Of a DNA stretch of 64,000 nucleotides, positions 1 to 7,482 are shown piece by piece. The notes under the pieces are model-generated. The model was not told the DNA's origin. It made no database searches and saw only the letters and a list, made by a program, of their open reading frames with translations. The DNA lies in the NCBI RefSeq assembly GCF_965201005.1, contig NZ_OZ241747.1, positions 3,038,001 to 3,102,000 on the forward strand, in the 5' to 3' direction. Position 1 is the first letter of the stretch, and each line of letters starts with the position of its first letter. This stretch comes from Mucilaginibacter_A sp965201005 (GTDB lineage Bacteria > Bacteroidota > Bacteroidia > Sphingobacteriales > Sphingobacteriaceae). The translations under genes and the position numbers were made by a program.

Positions 1-546
1 TTTTTAACGGACGATGCTTCTTTTATCAGTAAAAAAATCAAGCCGAACTTTAAAGCTTTAGGCAAAAAAGTGGGGAAAGATATGAAGCTGGTTGCGGAAG
101 CAATTGCCCGATTTAACCCGGAAGAAATAAGCGAACTGGAACAAAACGGGCAAATTTTGATACCAAATACTTCTTATTTAATCCTTTCTTCGGAAGTAGA
201 AATTTCTGCCGAAGATGTTCCCGGATGGCAGGTGGCAAGTTTAGGAAAGCTGACTGTTGCTTTGGATGTAGCTATAAATGAGGGACTTAAACAGGAAGGG
301 ATTTCGCGCGAACTGATCAACCGTATTCAAAACCTGCGCAAAAACAATGGCTTTGAAGTGACCGACCGGATCAATGTACGCATCGAAAACAAACCAATTG
401 TGGCAGAGGCCGTAAGAAATAATTTATCCTATATTTGCGCCGAAATTTTGGCCGATAATTTGGTTTTGGACATGCAGCTGGATAAAGGTGAAAAAGTGAT
501 GATAAACGAAGACGAATTATTGATTGAAATAAAAAAAGCAGAATGA
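1..546 (+). CDS. ileS: Isoleucyl-tRNA synthetase, C-terminal part (5' end outside window)
   Basis: The reading frame is open from base 1 and ends with TGA at 544-546. It is the C-terminal part of a class I isoleucyl-tRNA synthetase, which charges tRNA-Ile in the cytoplasm. The start of the visible protein (residues near KPNFKALGKKVGKD) is the typical entry to the C-terminal domain of the long, eukaryote-like IleRS found in Bacteroidota. The catalytic core is upstream of the window. A copy of the 14-bp dispersed motif (14-27) lies in the coding frame and encodes DASFI. The stop overlaps the start of the following dksA-like gene (ATGA at 543-546), which suggests translational coupling. The family call is confident; the length of the missing part cannot be seen. 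Confidence 0.9.
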   Translation, partial: FLTDDASFISKKIKPNFKALGKKVGKDMKLVAEAIARFNPEEISELEQNGQILIPNTSYLILSSEVEISAEDVPGWQVASLGKLTVALDVAINEGLKQEGISRELINRIQNLRKNNGFEVTDRINVRIENKPIVAEAVRNNLSYICAEILADNLVLDMQLDKGEKVMINEDELLIEIKKAE

Positions 547-929
547 ACGAACAAAAAGAAAAAAACAGATATTCTGATGCTGAACTGATAGAATTTAAAG
601 AGCTGATTTTAGAAAAACTCCGTGTTGCCAAACAGGAATTACATGCGCTGACTTCCTCATTGAGCAGTCCGAACTCTAACGGGACAGATGATACTTCGGG
701 CACGTATAAAACGCTGGAAGATGGTTCTGCCACGCTGGAAAAAGAGCAGATTAACCAACTGGCCGCACGTCAGAAAAAATTTATCGAGCAGTTGGAAGCA
801 GCTTTGGGGCGAATTGAAAACCGTACTTATGGCGTTTGCAGGGAAACCGGAAAACTGATCCCGAAAGAGCGTTTACGCGCTGTGCCGCATACTACGTTAA
901 GTATGGAAGCCAAAATGAAGCAATATTAA
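543..929 (+). CDS. TraR/DksA-family protein, cysteine-poor
   Basis: A 128-residue protein with a charged N-terminal helical half (likely coiled coil) and a C-terminal DksA/TraR-like region around YGVCRETGKLIPKERLRAVP. DksA binds RNA polymerase through the secondary channel and modulates the stringent response. The usual four-cysteine zinc finger is not intact here: only one cysteine remains (in GVCRE), while the surrounding pattern (IPKERL.A.P) is kept. The gene overlaps the ileS stop by 4 bases and is followed 4 bases downstream by lspA, so ileS-dksA-lspA is probably one operon. Family assignment is good; a direct DksA role is inferred. Confidence 0.85.
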   Translation: MNEQKEKNRYSDAELIEFKELILEKLRVAKQELHALTSSLSSPNSNGTDDTSGTYKTLEDGSATLEKEQINQLAARQKKFIEQLEAALGRIENRTYGVCRETGKLIPKERLRAVPHTTLSMEAKMKQY

Positions 930-933
930 CTGG

Positions 934-1539
934 ATGAAATCAACCTATACCAAGCCTTTTTTGATCGCAGCTTTTGTTGTGCTGGCAGACCAGATCCTGA
1001 AAACCTGGGTACGTACGCATATGTACCTCGGCCAGGAAATAAAGCTGTTGGGCAATCGTGGTTTTCTGCATTACACCGAAAACAACGGCATGGCTTTTGG
1101 CTGGGAACTGGGCGGGGAAGCGGGCAAATATGCTTTAACATTGTTCCGTATTATTGCTGTTTCGGGTATTGCTTATGGTTTGGTTTATTTGATTCAGCAT
1201 AAATATCATCGCGGATTGATCATTACAATTGCGCTGATTTTTGCCGGCGCGCTGGGCAATATTATTGATTCAACTTTTTACGGTCAGCTTTACCATTATG
1301 CGCCGCTGCTGCAAGGCCGCGTGGTGGATATGTTTTATTTTCCGCTTTTGTCTGGCGTTTTTCCCAATTGGGTGCCGGTTTGGGGCGGAGAAGAATATAT
1401 CTTTTTCCGGCCGGTTTTTAATATTGCAGATGCGGCGATTTCTGTTGGTGTGATCCTGATTTTACTCAACCAAAAGAAGTATTTTAAAGAAGATATTAAG
1501 GAAGAACCGCAGCCAAACAGTGAAGTTGTGGAAGAATAA
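934..1539 (+). CDS. lspA: Lipoprotein signal peptidase (signal peptidase II)
   Basis: A 201-residue inner-membrane aspartic protease that removes signal peptides from diacylglyceryl-modified prolipoproteins. Four hydrophobic segments are visible. The catalytic aspartates are in VVDMF (D132) and FNIADAAIS (D166). The usual YTENNGMAFG block follows the first membrane segment. A region between the third and fourth segments (YGQLYHYAPLLQG to VPVWGGEEYIFF) is longer than in E. coli, as is common in Bacteroidota. The C-terminus is a charged tail. The gene lies 4 bases after the dksA-like gene and is followed by a strong hairpin terminator at 1568-1604. The start ATG at 934 is clear. Confidence 0.95.
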   Translation: MKSTYTKPFLIAAFVVLADQILKTWVRTHMYLGQEIKLLGNRGFLHYTENNGMAFGWELGGEAGKYALTLFRIIAVSGIAYGLVYLIQHKYHRGLIITIALIFAGALGNIIDSTFYGQLYHYAPLLQGRVVDMFYFPLLSGVFPNWVPVWGGEEYIFFRPVFNIADAAISVGVILILLNQKKYFKEDIKEEPQPNSEVVEE

Positions 1540-1567
1540 CACGAACCTGAACAAGATCAATCAGGAT

Positions 1568-1604
1568 AAAAACAAGGCCGGAAACTATTCCGGCCTTGTT
1601 TTTT
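1568..1604 (+). terminator. Rho-independent terminator after lspA
   Basis: A 13-bp perfect stem (AAAACAAGGCCGG at 1569-1581 with its complement at 1590-1602) encloses an 8-base loop, and the descending arm runs into a T tract. It sits 30 bases after the lspA stop and ends the ileS-dksA-lspA unit. Confidence 0.9.
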
Positions 1605-1617
1605 AACAACGGTTTTG

Positions 1618-1647
1618 ATACTGTTTTTATGCCGGTAAAAACAGTAT
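1618..1647. repeat. Inverted pair of the 14-bp dispersed motif (GT dialect, 30-bp class)
   Basis: ATACTGTTTTTAT at 1618 faces TAAAAACAGTAT ending at 1647, leaving almost no loop. The pair lies just after the lspA terminator and upstream of the SIMPL gene. Confidence 0.85.
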
Positions 1648-1771
1648 CTGTAACTAAGCTGTATATTTTTCTTGTTGAGAAAGAATACTTTAGCGTTTTT
1701 TGTGCTGCCAAACAGAAGTATCAACGCGACAAATCCATAAAACGCTCGTCTATCAAATCAAACCCAAAAAC

Positions 1772-2458
1772 ATGAAAAAGCTTTTGACTTTTGTACTGAT
1801 TTCCTTTTTTGCTGCCACAACTTTTGCGCAAAGTGTTGATCTCCGCCGGAAAATAACCGTTACTGGAAACGCCGAAACCGAGGTAACGCCGGATATTATT
1901 TACTTCAGCATTTCGCTGAAAGAATACCTGAACGGTAAAAGCAAAATAAGTATTTCTACGTTGGAAAACCAGCTGGAAAAAGCCGTATCTGCGGCCGGGA
2001 TTGCCAAAGCGGATTTTACGATCAACAATTTATCTTCTTACAATTACGTTCCGGAGAAAAAGAAAAACGCCGATTTCCTGGCTTCCAAACAATATCGCTT
2101 AAAGCTGCACGACCTCAGCAAAATCAATAAAATTTTGGATGCGGTAGATGATAAAGGCATCCAATCTACCGGAATTGACGGCTATGATTATTCTGGAATA
2201 GAAGCTTTAAAAAGCGAACTGAAATTAAAGGCATTAAAAGCAGCACAAACTAAAGCGGCTTTTTTATTAAGCGGGATTGGCGAAAAATTAGGCAATGCAA
2301 TCGATATTCAGGAAATCAACAATGAACCGATGCAGCAACCGGTTTTCCGAAGTATGATGATGAAAACTGCTTCTTCTGATGCTGTAGAATCTGATATTGA
2401 TTTTAAAAAGATTAAATTGAATTATCATATCCAGGCGGTTTTTGAGATTTTGAAGTAA
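1772..2458 (+). CDS. Secreted SIMPL-domain (DUF541) protein
   Basis: A 228-residue protein with a signal peptide (MKKLLTFVLISFFAATTFAQ) followed by a SIMPL/DUF541 domain. The opening pattern ITVTGNAETEVTPDIIYFSI is typical of the family, which lies in the periplasm or on the cell surface and has no firm biochemical role. I chose ATG 1772 rather than an upstream in-frame start near 1700, because the signal peptide begins there. It stands alone between terminator-like sequences, and the region downstream holds a solitary motif copy (2493-2506). The domain call is confident; the function is unknown. Confidence 0.85.
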   Translation: MKKLLTFVLISFFAATTFAQSVDLRRKITVTGNAETEVTPDIIYFSISLKEYLNGKSKISISTLENQLEKAVSAAGIAKADFTINNLSSYNYVPEKKKNADFLASKQYRLKLHDLSKINKILDAVDDKGIQSTGIDGYDYSGIEALKSELKLKALKAAQTKAAFLLSGIGEKLGNAIDIQEINNEPMQQPVFRSMMMKTASSDAVESDIDFKKIKLNYHIQAVFEILK

Positions 2459-2492
2459 AGGAAGAAAGCTCCTTTCAATTTATATTTTGGGT

Positions 2493-2506
2493 AGTAAAAG
2501 AAGCAT
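2493..2506 (-). repeat. Solitary 14-bp dispersed motif (TC dialect)
   Basis: AGTAAAAGAAGCAT, the reverse complement of ATGCTTCTTTTACT, lies 35 bases after the SIMPL gene stop in intergenic DNA. Confidence 0.8.
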
Positions 2507-2531
2507 TTGAATTTACTGGTCCTTATAAATT

Positions 2532-2708
2532 TTAAATAGCTAAATTCAGCTCAGTCAGAAACGCTTTTGCATCTACCATTTTAAGTTTTCCGGCTTTTAA
2601 TAGATATCCTTGTTTATAAGCACTTATTAAATGCTTTTCTTCCTGACTTAGTTTTTGTCTTTGGTTTTTATTAGGTTTTTCAACCACCTTTTTTACTTTT
2701 ATGCTCAC
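2532..2708 (-). CDS. Small basic hypothetical protein (58 aa, GTG start)
   Basis: On the minus strand an open frame runs from GTG 2708 to TAA 2532-2534. It gives a lysine-rich 58-residue protein beginning MSIKVKKVVEKPNKNQRQKL and ending LKMVDAKAFLTELNLAI. The composition (a charged, disordered start, then a short amphipathic helix) resembles small antitoxin or DNA-binding accessory proteins of Bacteroidota, but no toxin partner is visible. It diverges from the AT-rich UDG-like gene at 2745 and may belong to the same acquired islet. There is no ATG in frame and no clear ribosome binding site, so coding status is uncertain. Confidence 0.4.
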   Translation of the reverse strand: MSIKVKKVVEKPNKNQRQKLSQEEKHLISAYKQGYLLKAGKLKMVDAKAFLTELNLAI

Positions 2709-2744
2709 TTGTTTTATGTTTAAAAGTTAATTAAAAAATAATTT

Positions 2745-3578
2745 ATGGAAATCACTTTTTGCAATAATTCAGAAATTAAAGAAGCGATAGTTGCATTAAT
2801 TAATAAAGAGATAACACCAGGATTACAAGAAACCGTAATTGAAAACTTCTACAAAGATTGGAAAGAAAAATTTGAAACAGATACTGTTGACTTTAAATTT
2901 TCCAACAAAGTTATAGCTACAGACTTTTTTCTTCCAGATATCAAAAGTTTGGTTGGAGTAGATTATCCAACATGGTTTAATATAAATTCTTCCAATACAA
3001 AAAGAATAATGATTTTGGGAATAGACCCACTAAGAAATAAGAATGCCTTTAATAGTGAAGGAGCTGGCATAAATACTGAGGCAATTATAGGTACTCCTTA
3101 TGCTTTACATCGAAAATCAATGAGAGAAGGTAAAGACGGAAAGGACAAATCTTATTGGGAATTTATTAAATCAATGCTAAATAAAAACTATGGGATTTAT
3201 TTAACAGATATTTTTAAAATTTATTTTATGATTGAAAATAAAAGAAGTTATGACCATAAAATTTTTATTAAGAATGAGCAAAAACATCTTAAACAAATCC
3301 TTGATAAAGAAATTGAAATAATAAAGCCAGATTTAATTATTGTATTAGGGAATAAACCATTAGGCTTTCTTTGCGAACAAAAAATTAAATTGACAGATAA
3401 GATTTCTACAAATCTTGAATATAATAACACTCCCATTTTACCTATGGTTCATCTTTCAGGTTTAGCTAGTGGAGGGAGAAAAACGTTTATCAATAATAAT
3501 CTAAGTGTTAATGATAGTAAAAATGATGTTAATTCTTATTTAAACATAGTTGATAATTTTATATCAGGTAGTAATTAA
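2745..3578 (+). CDS. Uracil-DNA-glycosylase-superfamily-like protein
   Basis: A 277-residue cytoplasmic protein. The middle contains IMILGIDPLRNK, which resembles UDG motif I (G-x-D-P). It is followed by PDLIIVLGNKPLGFL, matching the central beta strand and turn of the fold, and by PMVHLSG near residue 230, matching the motif with the catalytic histidine. This suggests the UDG-like fold used in base-excision repair or by poorly known UDG-like proteins. The gene is clearly AT-richer than its neighbours and uses A/T-ending codons almost throughout, a sign of recent transfer. It contains no dispersed motif. The fold call is moderate; the substrate is unknown. Confidence 0.6.
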   Translation: MEITFCNNSEIKEAIVALINKEITPGLQETVIENFYKDWKEKFETDTVDFKFSNKVIATDFFLPDIKSLVGVDYPTWFNINSSNTKRIMILGIDPLRNKNAFNSEGAGINTEAIIGTPYALHRKSMREGKDGKDKSYWEFIKSMLNKNYGIYLTDIFKIYFMIENKRSYDHKIFIKNEQKHLKQILDKEIEIIKPDLIIVLGNKPLGFLCEQKIKLTDKISTNLEYNNTPILPMVHLSGLASGGRKTFINNNLSVNDSKNDVNSYLNIVDNFISGSN

Positions 3579-3653
3579 GTCGCATAAATTTAAATAATAG
3601 GGAAAAAGTGAGCTTGTAAACAACCAATTGGAGTTAATGTAATATACCTAATC

Positions 3654-3667
3654 ATGCTTCTTTTAAC
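3654..3667 (+). repeat. Solitary 14-bp dispersed motif (TC dialect)
   Basis: ATGCTTCTTTTAAC followed by CCTATAAATT, matching the extended form of the element. It lies in the convergent gap between the UDG-like gene and serS. Confidence 0.75.
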
Positions 3668-3682
3668 CCTATAAATTCAGCA

Positions 3683-4954
3683 TCAATCAATAAACGCAAA
3701 CCTCGTATAAGGCACTAAAACTTCCGGGATTTTAATACCGTTTTCCGTCTGGTTATTTTCTAAAAGCGTAGCTACAATACGCGGCAAAGCCAGTGCACTT
3801 CCATTTAAAGTATGCGCCAACTGGTTTTTACCTTCGCTGTTGCGGAAACGCAATTTTAAACGGTTGCTTTGAAAAGTTTCAAAGTTAGAAACCGAAGAAA
3901 CTTCCAGCCAGCGTTGCTGCGCCGCGCTCCAGGTTTCCATATCGTAAGTTAAAGCTGCGGTAAAACCCATATCGCCGCCGCACAAACGCAAAACGCGGTA
4001 AGGCAATTCTAACTTTTGAAGTAAAGATTGCACGTGCAAACTCATCTGTTCTAAAATTTCATAAGATTTTTCGGGGTGAGCAACCTGCACAATTTCCACT
4101 TTATCAAACTGGTGCAAACGGTTTAAGCCGCGGACATGTGCGCCATAAGAACCAGCTTCCCGACGGAAACAAGGCGTATAACCACAGTTTTTAACCGGTA
4201 ATTCTTCTTCTTTTAAAATCACATCGCGGTACAAATTGGTCATCGGCACTTCTGCAGTCGGAATTAAGAATAATTTATCTTCTCCCACAAAATACATTTG
4301 CCCTTCTTTATCAGGCAATTGTCCGGTCCCAAAACCGGAAGCTTCGTTTACCAGCAAAGGCAACATGCGCTCATCGTAACCGGCTTTTTCGGCTTCGTCC
4401 AAAAAGAAAGCAATCAGCGCACGTTGCAGTTTCGCCCCTTTTCCTTTATAAACCGGGAAACCTGCACCGGTAATTTTCACCCCAAGTTCAAAATCAATCA
4501 AATTATATTTGGCGGCGAGTTCCCAATGCGGCAAAGCATTTTCTGGCAGATTTGGTTTTTCGCCGTGTTCCAAAACCACTTCATTTTCTTCGGCAGTGCT
4601 TCCTTTTGGTACGGATTGATGCGGTAAATTAGGCAGTAAAAAAAGCTTTTGTTGCTGTTCGTTTTCCAGCGCAGCCAATTGTAAACTGTATGTGCTAGTA
4701 TTTCCTTTAAAGCTTCCTAATCCTATTTTAGCTTCTTCAGCTTCTTGCACCCTACCTTCTTTTATTAGATTACCAATTTGTTTTGAAATAGAGTTCAATA
4801 CTGATAAATTAGTATCTAAAGCAAGTTGAACTGATCGGCGTTGCTCATCTAAACCTAAAATCTCATCAACCAATTCCGGCTGTTTAAAATTTCGCACGGC
4901 CAAACGTTCCAAAACCTTTTCCCTGTTTTCGCGGATATAACTAACTTGCAGCAT
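3683..4954 (-). CDS. serS: Seryl-tRNA synthetase
   Basis: A 423-residue class II synthetase that charges tRNA-Ser (and tRNA-Sec where present) in the cytoplasm. The N-terminal long helical hairpin (residues about 1-110) is followed by the catalytic core. Motif 2 is seen in CFRREAGSYGAHVRGLNRLHQF and motif 3 in LNGSALALPRIVATLLE. I place the start at ATG 4954 (MLQVSYIRENREKV), the conserved beginning of the family; an ATG 18 bases upstream would add MPKIKI. The gene converges on the UDG-like gene and diverges from rsmI. Length and motifs are normal. Confidence 0.95.
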   Translation of the reverse strand: MLQVSYIRENREKVLERLAVRNFKQPELVDEILGLDEQRRSVQLALDTNLSVLNSISKQIGNLIKEGRVQEAEEAKIGLGSFKGNTSTYSLQLAALENEQQQKLFLLPNLPHQSVPKGSTAEENEVVLEHGEKPNLPENALPHWELAAKYNLIDFELGVKITGAGFPVYKGKGAKLQRALIAFFLDEAEKAGYDERMLPLLVNEASGFGTGQLPDKEGQMYFVGEDKLFLIPTAEVPMTNLYRDVILKEEELPVKNCGYTPCFRREAGSYGAHVRGLNRLHQFDKVEIVQVAHPEKSYEILEQMSLHVQSLLQKLELPYRVLRLCGGDMGFTAALTYDMETWSAAQQRWLEVSSVSNFETFQSNRLKLRFRNSEGKNQLAHTLNGSALALPRIVATLLENNQTENGIKIPEVLVPYTRFAFID

Positions 4955-5023
4955 TATTTTAATTTTTGGCAAAGATAGGTTTTCGGCTGTGAGTTTTGCG
5001 TTGCAGGTCGCCAGTTTTTAGTC

Positions 5024-5037
5024 GATAAAAACAGCAT
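5024..5037 (-). repeat. Solitary 14-bp dispersed motif (GT dialect)
   Basis: GATAAAAACAGCAT lies in the divergent gap between serS and rsmI, 44 bases before the rsmI start. Confidence 0.8.
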
Positions 5038-5080
5038 CAAACTTTAAACTGATAACTTACAACTCACCACTCAAAACTGA

Positions 5081-5752
5081 ATGAACGGCAAACTTTACCT
5101 CGTACCCACGCCAATTGGCAATCTCGAAGACATGACTTTCCGTGCCATCCGCATCTTAAAAGAAGTTGATTTGATCCTGGCAGAAGACACACGCACATCA
5201 GCGCCAATGTTAAAACATTTTGGCATTACCGGAAAAGTTTTTTCGCACCATCAGCACAACGAGCATCAATCTACCCAGGAAATTATGAAGTTTTTGGCCG
5301 AAGGAAAACAGGTTGCTTTAATTTCTGATGCCGGAACACCTGCCATTTCTGATCCTGGTTTTTACTTAGTCCGCGAAGCTTTAAAAAATGGTTTTCCGGT
5401 TGAATGTTTGCCTGGCGCAACGGCTTTTGTTCCGGCTTTGGTCAACTCCGGTTTGCCAAACGACCGTTTTATTTTTGAAGGTTTTTTACCGGTAAAAAAA
5501 GGTCGGCAAACGCGCTATTTAAATTTGAAGGAAGAAGAGCGGACAATGATTTTTTATGAATCGCCGCACCGTTTATTGAAAACTCTGGATGAAATGATTA
5601 CACATTTTGGTGCGGAAAGACTGGCTTCCGTTTCGCGGGAACTGACTAAATTGTTTGAAGAAACCGTTCGCGGTACGCTAACCGAAGTAAAAACTTACTA
5701 CGAAACGCATCCGGTAAAAGGCGAATTTGTGATTGTGGTTGATGGAAAATAG
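5081..5752 (+). CDS. rsmI: 16S rRNA (cytidine-1402 2'-O)-methyltransferase
   Basis: A 223-residue tetrapyrrole-methylase-fold enzyme that 2'-O-methylates C1402 of 16S rRNA, using S-adenosylmethionine. The N-terminus LYLVPTPIGNLEDMTFRAI and the AEDTRTS block are diagnostic, as are ISDAGTPAISDPG and GATAFVPALV in the SAM-binding region. The protein is shorter than E. coli RsmI because it lacks the extra C-terminal domain, which is usual in Bacteroidota. It is followed 62 bases later by lnt on the same strand. Confidence 0.92.
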   Translation: MNGKLYLVPTPIGNLEDMTFRAIRILKEVDLILAEDTRTSAPMLKHFGITGKVFSHHQHNEHQSTQEIMKFLAEGKQVALISDAGTPAISDPGFYLVREALKNGFPVECLPGATAFVPALVNSGLPNDRFIFEGFLPVKKGRQTRYLNLKEEERTMIFYESPHRLLKTLDEMITHFGAERLASVSRELTKLFEETVRGTLTEVKTYYETHPVKGEFVIVVDGK

Positions 5753-5814
5753 TTAAAGGTTTATAGTTCATAGTAATTTGCAAAGTCTTCGCACCTCGTT
5801 CCTCGCTCTAAAAA

Positions 5815-7437
5815 ATGAAAAACAAACTCCTCCTCGCCATACTTTCCGGTTTATTAATGTGGATTGCCTGGCCGCCAACACCTTACACCACGTTTTTATT
5901 ATTTATTGGCTTGGTGCCGATGCTTCTTTTACTGGAGGAAATTATGCAATCCAACTCCAACCGAAAAGGCTTTTTGATTTTCTGGTTGAGCTTTTTAGGC
6001 TTTTTCATTTGGAACACACTTTCTGTTTACTGGGTTTATAATTCCATCAAAACTATTGGTGCGTTGGTGGCTGTTCCGATTACCCTGATTCCGTATTCGC
6101 TCGGCCCCTTGTTAATGTCTTCCGCTTGCTGGCTGTATTATCGTTTGCGGAAAGTTGCTCCTTTAGGCTGGAGTTTAGCTGGTTTAGTTTGCTTCTGGAT
6201 CGGATACGAATATTTGCACCAAAGCTGGGATTTGGCTTTCCCCTGGATGACTTTGGGAAACGGTTTTGCCATAAGTCATAGCTGGATCCAATGGTACGAA
6301 TACACGGGCGTTTATGGCGGAACGATCTGGATATGGCTGGTCAACATTTTGATTTTCCTGATCTATCTCAACCTGAAAAAACAAGGGCAAAAGAAGCATC
6401 GGCAGCGTTTGGTGGCTGCTACGGTTCTGGCAATTTTGCTGCCTTTAAGTTTTTCTTTGTTTCGATATTATCTGTATCAAGAGCAGGAAGATCCGTCCAA
6501 CATCGTTGTCGTGCAACCCAATATTGATCCTTATAAAAAAGTAGGAACGATATCAACTTCAGATCAAATCAATACTTTAATCACACTTTCTAAAAAAGTT
6601 GCGCAGCCGAATACCGAATTTTTCATCTGGCCGGAAACTGCAATTTTTGATGAAAAAGGCGTTGATGAAGACCAGATCAGAAGCAGCAATTATTATTTGC
6701 AGGTGCAACGCTTCCTTTATCCATATAAAAATGCAAACGTGTTGACCGGGATAGAATCTTATAAATATTACAGTCATGACCCCACGCCTTCATCCGAGCA
6801 AATACCTGGTTATAATGTGTTTATAGACCGCTTTGATGCAGCCGTAAATATTGAAAACTCGGCTAAAGTTCAATTTTACCATAAATCAAAATTAGTTCCG
6901 GGCGTAGAACAAATGCCTTTTGGTTCGGCTTTATCGTTTTTGAAACCTGTTTTTGCGCATTTGGGCGGCAGCACGGGCAGTTACGGCAAGCAGGACGAAC
7001 CAACAGTTTTTTATTCGCAAAGCGGGATTGGTGCCGCGCCGGTTATTTGTTATGAATCCATTTATGGCGAATATGTAGGAAAATACGTGCTAAAAGGGGC
7101 ACAGTTTATTGCTGTTATCACCAATGATGGCTGGTGGGAAAATACTTCCGGCAAAGACCAGCATTTGGATTATGCCAAGTTAAGGGCGATAGAAACACGG
7201 CGTTGGGTTTGTCAATCGGGCAATACCGGCATTTCTGCTTTTATCAATCAGCGCGGCGATGTGGTACAACACACCAAATGGTGGGTTCCGGCGGCCATCA
7301 AACAGGATATTAATCTTAACAGCGAAATAACTTTTTATGTCAAACACGGCGATTATCTGGCAAAAATAGCAAGCATTATTGCTTTATTAATTATTATTTT
7401 CTTATTAATTAAAAATATATTATTAAAAGCACGATAA
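5815..7437 (+). CDS. lnt: Apolipoprotein N-acyltransferase
   Basis: A 540-residue inner-membrane enzyme that adds the third acyl chain to the N-terminal cysteine of lipoproteins. About six hydrophobic segments fill residues 1-220, followed by a nitrilase-like periplasmic domain and a last membrane helix near residue 520. The catalytic triad can be followed: E274 in FIWPETA, a lysine in KSKLVPGVEQMPF, and C412 in PVICYESIYG. It completes the lipoprotein pathway together with lspA 4.3 kb upstream. The downstream gene is transcribed in the same direction. Confidence 0.93.
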   Translation: MKNKLLLAILSGLLMWIAWPPTPYTTFLLFIGLVPMLLLLEEIMQSNSNRKGFLIFWLSFLGFFIWNTLSVYWVYNSIKTIGALVAVPITLIPYSLGPLLMSSACWLYYRLRKVAPLGWSLAGLVCFWIGYEYLHQSWDLAFPWMTLGNGFAISHSWIQWYEYTGVYGGTIWIWLVNILIFLIYLNLKKQGQKKHRQRLVAATVLAILLPLSFSLFRYYLYQEQEDPSNIVVVQPNIDPYKKVGTISTSDQINTLITLSKKVAQPNTEFFIWPETAIFDEKGVDEDQIRSSNYYLQVQRFLYPYKNANVLTGIESYKYYSHDPTPSSEQIPGYNVFIDRFDAAVNIENSAKVQFYHKSKLVPGVEQMPFGSALSFLKPVFAHLGGSTGSYGKQDEPTVFYSQSGIGAAPVICYESIYGEYVGKYVLKGAQFIAVITNDGWWENTSGKDQHLDYAKLRAIETRRWVCQSGNTGISAFINQRGDVVQHTKWWVPAAIKQDINLNSEITFYVKHGDYLAKIASIIALLIIIFLLIKNILLKAR

Positions 7438-7482
7438 TAGTGTATCTTTATTTCGGAAATTAAACCTGTTCCGAAGTAAAAA

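Noticed and set aside
371..733. 120-codon minus frame across ileS and the dksA-like gene
   Set aside because: Crosses two well-supported plus-strand genes and has no family features.
1471..1482. CAAAAGAAGTAT in lspA and a similar word at 47702 in the S9 peptidase gene
   Set aside because: Each matches only the inner 11 bases of the motif and lacks the GRT end; they could be decayed copies but were left out of the count.
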